A stretch of 64,000 nt of DNA from Anthopleura xanthogrammica (Eukaryota; Cnidaria; Anthozoa; Actiniaria; Actiniidae): positions 4,176,169-4,240,168 of the forward strand of contig OZ025218.1 of NCBI GenBank assembly GCA_964019055.1, in the 5' to 3' direction. A program made the position numbers and the translations under genes. Positions 1 through 8,705 of this stretch are shown one piece after another; within the stretch, counting starts at the first letter, position 1; each line of letters begins with the position of its first letter. The notes below the pieces were generated by a model, which was not told the origin of the DNA, did no database searches, and saw only the letters and a program-made list of their open reading frames with translations.

Positions 1-1091
1 CTACAGAAATAACGCACACCACAGGGCCGGAAAGTCGTGCTTGGCTAGCGCGTCCTGAGATGAAGTATTGGCCACAACAGCTAAACTTTGCCGTTTGGTG
101 TGCTACTAAGGGGTGCGGAGTTGGGCTAGACATGATGAAGGAGATTCCCTTTTTCCGATTCCACGTGTATTTTACGATACGCAAAATACTGTATGAGTTA
201 GAGTGTCCGCTTCCCAAGGATGATACGTTTAATAGGATGAATAATAAGTACAGCAAGAGGAAGTGGAATGCTTTGACTGCGGAGTTCGAGCTACCGAGAA
301 ATCCAGACTTCAGGAATAAGGAGGGGACGTCTCATGGTCTTGGGGAAATACACGTGGGTTTTGGGGTTTTCAAAAAAAGGATCCAATACCCCGGTGGTGA
401 TCCTCTGGGCGATATGCGGTTTGCTAATGAATTCAAGCATGGTTCTATTTGGATCATAAGGAGATTAAGTGACCAAACATGGGGACCGTTTTTTGCTGGG
501 AAGGGGGTGGGTGTAAGGAACTTGGTTAGGATTAATCGTAGCATCTAAGCCTTCGTGTATTGCATTCTCGGGGCTCAAGTCAGAACGTTTTCCCCCATTT
601 ATGATGAGCAAGGAAGTGGTGCTTCATTGGAAACACAGCAGGTTTTCTTAACTCTCTTAGAAAGCAGTATTATCCTAAATAGTGTTAGTGATGGGATTCA
701 AAGATATCAGACTGCTGTTAATGATGCAAATGTGACGTTGGATTACGCATTGACTCCTGGTTGTTGGCTGATGCCAAGTCATCTTATCATAAATGATGAA
801 CTCGTGGCGGGGTACAACGATAAGCTTAGGAAAGTACATACTTGGATGACGTTTGGGGCAAATGAGGCTAATAAGGAGACCGCAAAAGAGCGTAAGTAGA
901 GGGAGGAGAGGGAGAAGGAAGCAAAGGGGAAGGGAGGAAAGGGGAAGGATGTGACTAAGACTGGGAAGGAAGGTGGAGTGATTAAGAGACCTAAGAGGTA
1001 TCTTAAACCTACCGGTTATAGTCCACATGAGGTGACTTTGATGTTGATTGCTGTGTTATCAACTGGGGCAGGATGGATGATGTTTATGTAG
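1..1091 (+). pseudogene. large conserved Polinton late protein, 3' part, broken
   Basis: Reading from base 3, the frame encodes the SRAW...YWPQQLNFA...GCGVG...FFRFHVYFTIR block also found at 7083-8588 and 36350-38007. It ends in a hydrophobic segment (VTLMLIAVLSTGAGWMM) that is a likely C-terminal membrane anchor. Two in-frame stops break it: TAA near 546 (where the E1 copy has Glu) and TAG near 897. The central segment (about 340-430) is also diverged and shorter than in E1. Function is unknown; the family recurs in animal Polintons by my recollection, and its late-gene position suggests a virion or membrane role. The 3' end overlaps the convergent gene at 1084-1344. Confidence 0.8.
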
Positions 1092-1344
1092 CGGGTTGGA
1101 AGACACAGGGATGTTGTGGGGAAGGCACGGGGATGGCATGGATCTCCCCCCTTAACTTCTTTGGGATTACTGATAAGTCCCCTTTCTTTAATTTATCCAA
1201 GTTTGGTACTAATTCCTCATATTGGAGTAATGATAACCCCATGTATCGCAACTTAACATCTTCGCGTACTGGTAGGTTGAGTATTTTCATTAGGAAGTGA
1301 CAATAATCCATGTATCTTTCTGATATGACGTTTGTTTCGCTCAT
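1084..1344 (-). CDS. small accessory protein, DYCHFLM family
   Basis: An 86-aa protein with no domain I recognise. The segment DYCHFLMKILNLPVREDVK is conserved in the E1 gene at 6853-7158 and, as DYYHLIRRIEILPLREDVK, in the C-terminal part of 6404-6748, so it is a Polinton paralogue group. It follows the 168-aa gene with a 4-bp overlap (ATGA), as in a compact viral operon, and is convergent with the large late protein. The C-terminus is rich in Pro and carries the GGGAAGGCAC sequence on the plus strand. Confidence 0.6.
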   Translation of the reverse strand: MSETNVISERYMDYCHFLMKILNLPVREDVKLRYMGLSLLQYEELVPNLDKLKKGDLSVIPKKLRGEIHAIPVPSPQHPCVFQPAT

Positions 1345-1847
1345 GATAGGGATACTATCTCCTCTAGCGTGTACCCATTTTCCCTCATTCTCGCGACGTA
1401 TGCTGAGATTTTTTGGATAAGCTTCAAATATAATCCTATCAAGTCTTTCTTACGTAGAACAATACATTCTTGTCCATCAATAGGGTGAAAGTAAATATCG
1501 TTACGACCCTTAAAACAACAACCCATCTCTAGGCTTACTCTCATGACTTCTTTTTTACCCTTATTTTTCCCGAAAGCATGTATGATTTCCATGGCGCGTG
1601 GCTCGTACATTTCCATGAACATGGTGATGTCCATGCGGTCGACGAACTTAGGTTCCTTGAGGTACTTGTTGTAAAACCTCCATAGCATGACTGCTCGTTG
1701 TCGTGGGGGTGGGGGTGGGTCGTTAGACCTGCGAGAGGGAGGGAGTTGCGTAGCCACGTCGATCTGGTATGATTCATAGAGGATCTGTGATATGAATTTG
1801 ACAAGTTGGTCATTTCTCTTAATAGAATTATCCATGAGGTTTGACAT
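1341..1847 (-). CDS. conserved Polinton accessory protein, 168 aa
   Basis: Unrecognised protein with a run of prolines (SNDPPPPPRQ) followed by a conserved block (VMLWRFYNKYLKEP...DRMDITMFMEMYEPRAMEIIHAFGKNKGKK, quoted in pieces). The frame is open to 1928, but the start at 1847 (MSNLMD) is preferred because the TATA-like promoter lies at 1854-1880, directly upstream. The first codons resemble those of PolB (MSNILD at 24960), which suggests a shared promoter-plus-start cassette. The E1 homologue at 6000-6748 is frameshifted. No membrane segment is visible. Role unknown; its promoter class suggests expression with the replication genes. Confidence 0.65.
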   Translation of the reverse strand: MSNLMDNSIKRNDQLVKFISQILYESYQIDVATQLPPSRRSNDPPPPPRQRAVMLWRFYNKYLKEPKFVDRMDITMFMEMYEPRAMEIIHAFGKNKGKKEVMRVSLEMGCCFKGRNDIYFHPIDGQECIVLRKKDLIGLYLKLIQKISAYVARMRENGYTLEEIVSLS

Positions 1848-1853
1848 TTTTTC

Positions 1854-1923
1854 CTTTATAGTATGTTTAGATATTCTTAAGTCATTTTCATTAGATATCA
1901 AAGCAAAATCTTCTTTGATATCT
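1854..1923 (-). promoter_or_regulatory. palindrome plus TATA-like promoter cassette
   Basis: On the minus strand an 11-bp inverted repeat (AGATATCAAAG, 9-nt gap, CTTTGATATCT; 1893-1923) is followed 12 bp later by TTAAGAATATCTA and then AACATACTATAAAG (1854-1880), just before the ATG at 1847. The same arrangement precedes genes in E1 and E2. Confidence 0.65.
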
Positions 1924-1927
1924 CGCA

Positions 1928-2329
1928 TTACTTAGCCTTCAGTATCACGTACCCTTCAGGTAGTTCCTCTTCCTTAAAATAAGCGAACTCATATTGTTCA
2001 CCATTAATCTTAGATCGCCCAGTTTTCGCATAGCCTTTCTTATCACAACACGCCTTGATGATACCAGCATTTATCCCCAAACGCTTATCTGTTGCATACA
2101 TGCTGTAAAAATAGGTCTTTTCTTTGGTGACTAGGTTCGTGGCTATCACGCACTTCCTATTTTTGCGGCTGTTTGCTAAGTAGGAATAGTCTCTTTTGGG
2201 TGGACTGGGAAGATGTGGGGGGTCTTCTTGTGTTGGTGGGGAAGGTATGGGTTCAGGTGGTGATGGCGAAGGCATGAAGGTATCTCGAAAACATAGATTC
2301 ATAGCGCGCTTGAGTGCTTTCCTGGACAT
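1928..2329 (-). CDS. small IENR1/NUMOD1-like DNA-binding protein
   Basis: 133-aa protein. After a Pro-rich linker, the C-terminal half reads CVIATNLVTKEKTYFYSMYA, then an LGINAGIIKACC helix and a YAKTG...YEFAYF strand. This layout (beta strands, helix, strand) resembles the IENR1/NUMOD1 repeats that bind DNA in homing endonucleases; no nuclease domain is attached. The start shown (MSRKALK) is the first in this frame. An upstream basic ORF (MKKKQKQRR from about 2470) is in another frame here, so a frameshift may have removed the true N-terminus seen in E1 (5325). It is the gene nearest the terminal repeat. Confidence 0.65.
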   Translation of the reverse strand: MSRKALKRAMNLCFRDTFMPSPSPPEPIPSPPTQEDPPHLPSPPKRDYSYLANSRKNRKCVIATNLVTKEKTYFYSMYATDKRLGINAGIIKACCDKKGYAKTGRSKINGEQYEFAYFKEEELPEGYVILKAK

Positions 2330-2482
2330 GCGGATCTCTTTCCTATTTTTGGGGCTCGTGTTTTCGTAAGTGATTGGAGATACTTCTTAGGTCTCGGGTT
2401 TGGAGGAGTCATTGAGGTGATTGTTATGGTTGCTCTTTGACGTTTTCGTCTTTGTTTCTGCTTCTTCTTCATCTTGAGTTAG

Positions 2483-2549
2483 CTTTATAGTATGTTTAGA
2501 TATCCTTAAGACAATTTTTTTTTTGTAGCATAAGCGTGACTTATGTTAC
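2483..2549 (-). promoter_or_regulatory. 25-bp palindrome plus TATA-like promoter
   Basis: On the minus strand, arms GTAACATAAG and CTTATGCTAC separated by 5 nt (2525-2549) precede the TATA-like element TTAAGGATATCTA...CATACTATAAAG (2483-2510), about 15 bp away. The pair is conserved at 5246-5314 in E1. The basic ORF MKKKQKQRR starts immediately downstream. Confidence 0.55.
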
Positions 2550-2755
2550 AGTAGGATGTCTTAGGATGTCGTATGGGGAAGTCGTGGACAAGGCTTGGGG
2601 GAAGGTTGACTGGTGGACTCTGAAGGAGTGGGAATGCGTGGGGGATCCTTGGGACAAGGGTAAAGGTTGTAACGCGTGGGTGGATATGGGTTGTTGTGGG
2701 GGTTATTAGCGTGAGGATCTAGGAATCTGTAAGAACATGCGTCGGAGATCAATAC

Positions 2756-3238
2756 TTTGACTTTCTTTACATATGGGTAATATTCTTTTCATTTTCATTA
2801 TTTCATTGGACCTTTTCTTTTTACATGCACTTCGGTTCACTTCGGTTCACTTCGGTTCACTTCCATTATCCTGCCCCAGTTTAGCCCATTCAGGGAAGGC
2901 GCACTTTGAATCACCCCCACTTATTCTGACCCAGTTTTACTCATTCGGGGAAAGCGCACTTATTTTGGATCGGTGATGTTCATGGAAAGGTGTTTTGAGC
3001 GGTTTTGGGCGGTTTTAACCGGTTTAACCGGTTTAACCGGTTTGGGCGGTTTTAACCGGTTTTGGGCGGTTTTGAGGAAAGTGCGGGTAAAGTGCGGGGC
3101 GTTTTCGGAACTGTAAAGAAGTCGTAAAGAAGATGTAAAGAAGATGTAAAGAAGATGTAAAGAAGATGTAAAGAAATGTAAAGAAATGTAAAGAAAATAT
3201 AAAGATTCCGTTTTCCGAGCAGCCTTTAGCCCACTACT
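2756..3238. repeat. right terminal inverted repeat of E0
   Basis: This block matches the E1 terminal repeats in order: AT-rich inner part, two GGGAARGCGCACTT iterons (about 2885-2906 and 2941-2961), repeated CGGTTT/GGGCGG blocks, GTAAAGAAGAT repeats and the terminus CCCACTACT. It is diverged from E1, and the iteron and minisatellite copy numbers differ. Confidence 0.85.
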
Positions 3239-4380
3239 GATCTCAAAACCAGGTTTTTCGCTGACGGCGTGACCTGTTTGCTGAAACCACCACTTTTTGC
3301 TCATGAAAATACCTCTTGAGATAAAAACACGACTTTTTGGCGGAAAAAAATGGGCTTTTGGCTGAGAAAAGGTGCTTTTTGGTCAAAAAAGCTGTTTTTT
3401 GCTGAGAAAATTGGAATTTGGCTGAGAATTTTCTTTTCCTCAAAACACCACGTTTTCACTGCTAAACGCACGTTTTCGCCGAGAAAAGCACATTTTGGGT
3501 GTCCAAAACACTGTTTTGCTTAAAAAAAAAGCTTTTTAGCCCAAAAAACTGAAAAATGGCCATTTTGGCTCTCAAAACCAGGTTTTTCGCTGACGGCGTG
3601 ACCTGTTTGCTGAAACCACCACTTTTTGCTCATGAAAATACCTCTTGAGATAAAAACACGACTTTTTGGCCAAAAAAATGGGGTTTTGGCTGAGAAAAGG
3701 TGCTTTTACGTCAAAAAAGCTGTTTTTTGCTGAGAAAATTGGAATTTGGCTGAGAATTTTCTTTTGCTCAAAATACCACGTTTTCACTGCTAAACGCACA
3801 TTTTGGCCGAGAAAAGCACATTTTGGGTGTCCAAAATACTGTTTTGCTGGAAAAAAAACCTTTTTAGCCCAAAAAACTGAAAAATGGCCATTTTGGCTCT
3901 CAAAACCAGATTTTTCGCTGACGGTGTGACCTGTTTGCTGAAACCACCACTTTTTGCTCATGAAAATACCTCTTCAGATAAAAACACGACTTTTTGGCGA
4001 AAACAAAATTGGGGTTTTGGCTGAGAAAAGGTGCATTTTGGTCAAAAAAGCGGTTTTTTGCTGAGAAAATTGGAATTTTGCTGAGAATTTTCTTTTGCTC
4101 AAAACACGACGTTTTCACTGCTAAACGCACCTTTTGGCCGAGAAAAGCACATTTTGGGTGTCCAAAACACTGTTTTGCTGGGAAAAAAAGCTTTTTAGCC
4201 CAAAAAACTGAAAAATGGCCATTTTGGCTCTCAAAACCAGGTTTTTCGCTGACGGCGTGACCTGTTTGCTGAAACCACCACTTTTTGCTCATGAAAAAAG
4301 CTCTTGAGATAAAAACACGACTTTTTGGCATAAAAAAATGGGGTTTTGGTTGAGAAAAGGTGCTTTTTGGTCAAAAAAGG
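3239..4380. repeat. 320-330 bp satellite array A (left of E1)
   Basis: Three to four monomers; the marker CCAAAAAACTGAAAAATGG recurs near 3541, 3869 and 4200, giving a period near 330 bp. Each monomer is built of degenerate 20-22 bp units such as GCTGAGAAAA-TTGG and GGTCAAAAAAGG. The long ORFs on both strands follow from this composition and are not genes. The array is interrupted by E0 on the left and E1 on the right. Confidence 0.9.
4376..4380. repeat. target-site duplication AAAGG, left of E1
   Basis: AAAGG directly precedes the E1 terminus AGTAGTAGG and is repeated at 21734-21738 after CCTACTACT. Removing E1 and one copy gives GGTCAAAAAAGGTG, exactly the intact monomer sequence seen near 22051. 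Confidence 0.9.
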
Positions 4381-5028
4381 AGTAGTAGGCCAAAGGACGC
4401 TCCGAAAACTGAATCTTTATAAAATCATTTTACATCTTTATATTTCATTACATTTCCTTTACATTCCTCTTTACATCTTCATTACACCTCCGAAAACATC
4501 CAAAAACTTTCCTTTTACTTTCCGGGGAATCCCCCAAAACCGCCCAAAACCTCCCAAAACCGCCCAAAACCGCCCAAAACCGGTTAAACCGGTTAAACAG
4601 GTTTTTAACCGCCCAAAATAAACCCACCTTCCCCCATGCATTCCCACTCCATCAAATGAACATCACATTCCCCCAAAAGCGCCCAAAGTTACCATTCCAT
4701 GAACATCACCGATCCAAATAAGTGCGCCTTCCCCGAATGAGTCAAAGTGAGTCAGAATGAGTGGGGGTGGTGGTGGTGATTCAAAGTGCGCCTTCCCAGA
4801 ATGGGCTATACTGGGTCAGGATAATCCAAAAAAGGGAAGTGCATGGAAGTGCATGGAAGTGCATAGAATAAAGTGCGCCTTCCCAGAATGGGCTATACTG
4901 AGCTAGGATAACCCCAAAAAAAAAGGGAAGTGCAACAGAAAAAAGGGAAGTGCACGTAAAAAGAAGAATCCAATGAAATAATGAAAATTGAAAAGAATAT
5001 TGCCTATAGGTAAAGAAAGTCAAAAATG
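4381..5028. repeat. left terminal inverted repeat of E1
   Basis: Matches the reverse complement of 21108-21733, from AGTAGTAGGCC to the inner edge GTCAAAAATG. It contains three GGGAAGGCGCACTT-type iterons on the minus strand (4721-4740, 4784-4806, 4871-4893), CGGTTT/GGGCGG blocks and short direct repeats of GTGCATGGAA. Confidence 0.92.
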
Positions 5029-5245
5029 CCAAAAGCTCGAAAGATAAATAGTAGAGTCTCCGGTATTCTTACACCATCCTAAATCCTCACACCAATAACC
5101 CCCACAACAACCCATACCCACCCACGCGATACAACCTTTACCCCATGTCTTCGCGATTCACCAGTCAACCTTACCCATATAAGCCCTCCCCCACACCTCA
5201 TACAACATCCTAAGACAACCTATGGATGTCGTATGGGGAAGGCAT
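5029..5245. other. subterminal non-coding region of E1
   Basis: No gene seen. The stretch is C-rich on the plus strand (CCCACAACAACCCAT and similar) and has a counterpart in E0 at about 2551-2755, so it is conserved subterminal sequence. It ends with one exact GGGAAGGCATG at 5236-5246. Confidence 0.5.
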
Positions 5246-5246
5246 G
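5236..5246 (-). repeat. dispersed GGGAAGGCATG / CATGCCTTCCC motif (representative site)
   Basis: Exact copies of this 11-mer on either strand are at 5236-5246, 5410-5420, 7060-7070, 11440-11450, 12770-12780, 12788-12798, 14444-14454 (all E1), and 32783-32793 and 38039-38049 (E2). Many one- or two-mismatch versions occur (1118-1128, 2238-2248, 11903-11913, 16713-16721 and others). It falls in different reading frames and also in intergenic DNA. I saw no exact copy outside the Polintons. Confidence 0.7.
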
Positions 5247-5314
5247 TAACATAAGTCACGCTTATGCTACAAAAAAAGAAAATTGCCTTAAGGATATCTA
5301 AGTATAGTATAAAG
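5246..5314 (+). promoter_or_regulatory. 25-bp palindrome plus TATA-like promoter
   Basis: Arms GTAACATAAG and CTTATGCTAC with a 5-nt gap (5246-5270) precede CTTAAGGATATCTA and AGTATAGTATAAAG (5287-5314), which lies 10 bp before the ATG at 5325. It is the E1 counterpart of 2483-2549. Confidence 0.55.
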
Positions 5315-5324
5315 CTAACTCAAG

Positions 5325-5885
5325 ATGAAGAAGAAACAGAAACAAAGACGTCAGAGACAAAACATAACCATTACCCTCAATGCATGCCCTCCCAACGTGA
5401 ATAGAGACCCATGCCTTCCCCATGAAAATCCCACAATTACTTCAGAGACCCATACCCTCCCCATACCTTCCCAACCCACCAAAAAAGAGATCCGCATGTC
5501 CAGGAAAGCACTCAAGCGCGCTATGAATCTATGTTTCCGAGATAGCCATACCTTCCCCGTGCCTTCCCAGTTTACCTTCACACCACCTTCTCCACAAGAA
5601 GATCCAACACCACCAACACCCCCATCCCTTCCCACCCCACCCAAAAGAGACTATTCCTACTTAGCAAACAACCGCAAGAATAGGAAGTGTGTGATAGCCA
5701 CGAACCTAAACACCAAAGAAAAGACCTACTTCTACAGCATGTATGCGACAGATAAGCGTTTGGGGATAAATGCTGGAATCATCAAGGCCTGTTGTGACAA
5801 GGAAGGTTATGCGAAGACTGGGTGGTCTAAGATTAATGGTGAACAGTATGAGTTCGCTTATTTCAAAGAAGAGGAACTACCTTAG
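5325..5885 (+). CDS. IENR1/NUMOD1-like DNA-binding protein, C-terminally clipped
   Basis: 186 aa: a very basic N-terminus (MKKKQKQRRQRQ), a long Pro/Thr-rich linker, then the IENR1-like C-terminal domain (KCVIATNLNTKEKTYFYSMY, LGINAGIIKACC, YEFAYFKEEELP). Compared with E0 it stops about nine residues early because of a 2-bp deletion near 5882. The linker is encoded largely by tandem CATACCTTCCC/CATGCCTTCCC variants (5410-5570), so the dispersed DNA motif shapes this part of the protein. Start chosen for its position just after the TATA-like element. Likely a DNA-binding regulator; inferred from fold resemblance only. Confidence 0.65.
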   Translation: MKKKQKQRRQRQNITITLNACPPNVNRDPCLPHENPTITSETHTLPIPSQPTKKEIRMSRKALKRAMNLCFRDSHTFPVPSQFTFTPPSPQEDPTPPTPPSLPTPPKRDYSYLANNRKNRKCVIATNLNTKEKTYFYSMYATDKRLGINAGIIKACCDKEGYAKTGWSKINGEQYEFAYFKEEELP

Positions 5886-5915
5886 GGTGCGTGATACTGA
5901 AGGCTAGGTAATGCG

Positions 5916-5987
5916 AGATATCAAAGAAGATTTTGCTTTGATATCTAATGGTAAAATGGTTTAAGTATATCTAAGCATACTATAAAG
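5916..5987 (+). promoter_or_regulatory. palindrome plus TATA-like promoter cassette
   Basis: AGATATCAAAG and CTTTGATATCT with a 9-nt gap (5916-5946), then TTAAGTATATCTA and AGCATACTATAAAG (5961-5987), 13 bp before the ATG at 6000. Same layout as 1854-1923, 20722-20793, 24882-24953 and 38845-38917. Confidence 0.7.
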
Positions 5988-5999
5988 GAAAGGAAGAAA

Positions 6000-6748
6000 A
6001 TGTCACATCTCACGGATAAGTCTATTAATAGAGAAGACCAACTCATCGATTTCATGTCACAGATCCTCTATGAATCAGACCGGATCTACACGGCTATTAC
6101 TCTCCCTCCCTCTCGCAGGTCTAACGACCCACCACCACCCCCACGACAACAACCAGTCATGCTATGGAGGTTTTACAACAAGTACCTCAAGGAACCCAAG
6201 CCCGTCGACCGCATGGACATCACCATGTTCATGGAAATGTACGAGCCACGCGCCATGGAAATCATACATGCTTTCGGGAAAAATAAGGGTAAAAAAGAAG
6301 TCATGAGAGTAAGCCTAGAGATGGGCTGTTATTTAAGGGTCGTAACGATACTTACTTTCACCCTATTGATGGACAAGAATGTATTGCTCTACGTAAGAAA
6401 GACTTGATAGGATTATATGAGAAGCTTATTCGAGAAATCTCAGCATATGTCGCGAGAATGAGAAAAAATGGGTACACCCTAGAGGAGATAGTATCCCTAG
6501 ATATTCACATCATGAATTCACGACTCTCCTTATTTTGTACGCACCCACTCTTCCCATTTGTCACCTTACCAAAAAAAGAAAGGGATTATTACCACTTAAT
6601 ACGAAGAATAGAAATCCTACCACTACGTGAGGATGTCAAGGAAAAGTTCAAGAGAATAACATTCTCTCAGTATGAGACGATGCTATTGATGGTTAATAAG
6701 CCACAACCACCCCCAAAGAAGGAACGTTCATGCTCCAACATTTGTTGA
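6000..6748 (+). pseudogene. 168-aa accessory protein homologue, frameshifted and fused to a DYCHFLM-like segment
   Basis: The first ORF (6000-6407, MSHLTDKSI) matches the E0 gene at 1341-1847 through LEMGC, where a missing T near 6333 shifts the frame. The rest continues at 6404-6748 (MIGLYEKLIREISAYVARM). Downstream of EEIVSL this copy does not stop as E0 does but runs on into a segment (YYHLIRRIEILPLREDVK...FSQYETMLL) related to the neighbouring small gene family. That suggests an unequal recombination which fused or duplicated the small gene. Non-functional as one protein in this copy unless the frameshift is bypassed. Confidence 0.65.
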
Positions 6749-6814
6749 TAACAGGGGTGGTCGCACGATACGTGCGAGTAAACTATTACTATCTATTCTC
6801 AGATTAAAAAAACG

Positions 6815-6842
6815 CTTAAGGAATCCATGACATACCATAAAG
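6815..6842 (+). promoter_or_regulatory. TATA-like promoter of the small accessory gene
   Basis: CTTAAGGAATCCATGA followed by CATACCATAAAG, 10 bp before the ATG at 6853. It keeps the TTAAG...CATACTATAAAG pattern with one change; no 11-bp palindrome is obvious upstream. Confidence 0.55.
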
Positions 6843-6852
6843 GACATATATC

Positions 6853-7158
6853 ATGAGCGAAACAAACGTCATATCAGAAAGAGACATGGATTATTGTCAC
6901 TTCCTAATGGAAGTACTCGACCTACCACTACCCAAGGATATCAAGTCGTGGTGGATGAGATCATCAACAGCTCAGTGTGAGAAATTAGTACCGCCCGATA
7001 GTGAATCAATGATGAGGAACCTAAGTGCCTTGAGGGAGCTAAGGGAGGAGGAGACCCCCCATGCCTTCCCCATCCAACCCCACTACATAAACAACGCCCA
7101 TCCTACCCCAGTTGATAACACAGCGATCAACATCAAAGTCACCTCATGTGGAGTATAA
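6853..7158 (+). CDS. small accessory protein, DYCHFLM family
   Basis: 101 aa. The N-terminus MSETNVISER-DMDYCHFLM is nearly identical to the E0 gene at 1084-1344; the rest diverges and includes Pro/His-rich sequence over a CATGCCTTCCC copy (7060-7070). No known domain and no membrane segment. The 3' end overlaps the convergent large late protein (stop at 7083) by 76 bp, so the C-terminal part may simply be read-through of the opposite gene's 3' end. Function unknown. Confidence 0.55.
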   Translation: MSETNVISERDMDYCHFLMEVLDLPLPKDIKSWWMRSSTAQCEKLVPPDSESMMRNLSALRELREEETPHAFPIQPHYINNAHPTPVDNTAINIKVTSCGV

Positions 7159-8588
7159 CCGGTAGGTTTAAGATACCTCTTAGGTCTCTTAACCCATGCC
7201 TTCTCCGTATTAACCAAATCCTTTCCCCCCTTCCCAGTCGTTTGAGGATGCAACTTCGCTTCCTTCTCCCTCTCCTCCCTCAAATGGCGCTCTTTTGCGG
7301 TTTCCTTATTAGCCTCATTTGCCCCAAACTTCATCCAAGTATGTACGTTCCTAAGCTTATCGTTATACCCCGATAAGAGTTCATTATTTATGATAAGTCT
7401 ACTCGGCATCAGCCAGCAACCAGGAGTCAATGCGTAATCCAACGTCACATTTGCATCGTTAACAGCAGTCTGATATCTTTGAATCCCATCACTAACACAA
7501 TTTAGGATAATGCTGTTTTCTAGGAGATTTAAGAAAACCTGCTGTGTTTCCAATGAAGCACCACTTCCTTGCTCATCATAAATGGGGGAAAATGTCCTCA
7601 CCTGAGTCCCGAGAATGCAATACACGAAGGTTTCGATGCTACGATTAATCCTAACCAAGTTCCTTACACCCACCCCCTTCCCAGCAAAAAACGGTCTCCA
7701 TGGTTGCTTCTCTAAGCTCTTTATGTAGTAAATTTCACCATGCTCGCGTTCAGGAAACCAATAACCAGAAGTAAGGTAATCCATCCCAGGCTTTTTGACA
7801 TAGAGACCATGCCTCCCCCATATGTATATTTCCCCAAGACCACCATTCGTCCCCTCCCTATTCCTAAAGTCTGGTTTTTTCGGTAACTCGAACTCCGTCC
7901 TCAGAGCATTCCACTTAATCTCATTATACTTATTATCCATCCTATTAAACGTGCCATCCCTGGGAAGCGGACACTCTAACTCATGCAACAATCTGCGTAT
8001 CGTAAAATACACGTGGAATCGGAAAAACGGAATATCCCTCATCATGTCAACTCCAACTCCACACCCCTTAGTAGCAGCCCAAATAGCGAAGTTTAGTTGT
8101 TGAGGCCAATAGTTCATATTAGGACCCGACATCCAAGCACGACTTTCCTTATCGTGGGTGTGTGTTATTACCGTATGCTCAAAGAGGTCATAAACTTTTG
8201 TCTTAAAGGAAAATTTCGGAGAAACGGGGATCGTAAGATCCGTTATTAGATCGGAAAAGCCGCCCTCGGGCTTGTTGTCGTAAAAAGGGTATGCCTCTCC
8301 AGTTCTCATGAGGTTTTTGGGGAAGTTGGGCTTTGGTCTCTTAGGCTCGGGAGGTGGCTTGTAGTCATACCGACCATACATTGGTTTATTAGTCTTAGGA
8401 TCGACACGTTCGGAGTAGTGAGGGAATTTGTCTAAGTCGGATTTGTCTTGGAATTTAAGCTCCTTACCATGAAGATCGTATTTGTCTGTAGTCTTAGGCT
8501 TAGGAGGTGTTTCGTCTGGGGATTTAGACTTCTTATCATAAAGCTGGTATCGATCACTTCCAACATCGTTTCCAAATGCGTCATACAT
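7083..8588 (-). CDS. large conserved Polinton late protein with C-terminal membrane anchor, 501 aa
   Basis: The only uninterrupted copy of this family in the window. It starts MYDAFGNDVG and has a charged, Pro/Lys-rich N-terminal third (to about residue 130). A conserved core follows (ESRAWMSGPNMNYWPQQLNFA, then GCGVGVDMM, FFRFHVYFTIRRLLHELECP, VGVRNLVRINRSIETFVYCILG). After it come a charged linker and a terminal hydrophobic helix (VTLMLIAVLSTGVGWALF). Related genes occupy the same place in E0 and E2. I know the family from animal Polintons but no function; a membrane-anchored virion or entry-related role is only an inference from the anchor and late position. An ATATAAAAG sequence lies just upstream of the ATG, as in other late genes. 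Confidence 0.8.
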   Translation of the reverse strand: MYDAFGNDVGSDRYQLYDKKSKSPDETPPKPKTTDKYDLHGKELKFQDKSDLDKFPHYSERVDPKTNKPMYGRYDYKPPPEPKRPKPNFPKNLMRTGEAYPFYDNKPEGGFSDLITDLTIPVSPKFSFKTKVYDLFEHTVITHTHDKESRAWMSGPNMNYWPQQLNFAIWAATKGCGVGVDMMRDIPFFRFHVYFTIRRLLHELECPLPRDGTFNRMDNKYNEIKWNALRTEFELPKKPDFRNREGTNGGLGEIYIWGRHGLYVKKPGMDYLTSGYWFPEREHGEIYYIKSLEKQPWRPFFAGKGVGVRNLVRINRSIETFVYCILGTQVRTFSPIYDEQGSGASLETQQVFLNLLENSIILNCVSDGIQRYQTAVNDANVTLDYALTPGCWLMPSRLIINNELLSGYNDKLRNVHTWMKFGANEANKETAKERHLREEREKEAKLHPQTTGKGGKDLVNTEKAWVKRPKRYLKPTGYTPHEVTLMLIAVLSTGVGWALFM

Positions 8589-8705
8589 ATTCCTTCTTTT
8601 ATATGATGTATTTCTTTCCCATTTAGATCTCTATCGTATCCTCACGACGAATCCTATACTCAAAACCCCCCAGCCGAAACACTATTTCCTTGGTTGTGTG
8701 AGTTG

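Larger units (their letters stand above)
1..3238. mobile_element. Polinton/Maverick element E0, right part only
   Basis: The window opens inside a Polinton whose right terminal repeat ends at 3238 with CCCACTACT, the same terminus as E1. Genes found are the large late protein at the left edge and three minus-strand accessory genes next to the terminal repeat, matching E1 in order and sequence. It faces E1 head to head across 1.14 kb of satellite, and its right flank (from 3239) is satellite, so it too inserted into that array. The left end, PolB, integrase and capsid genes lie outside the window. Confidence 0.9.

Noticed and set aside
3243..4621. Several ORFs with FSAKKPFF-like repeats on both strands
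   Set aside because: Composition artefacts of the satellite monomers; frames break between monomers.
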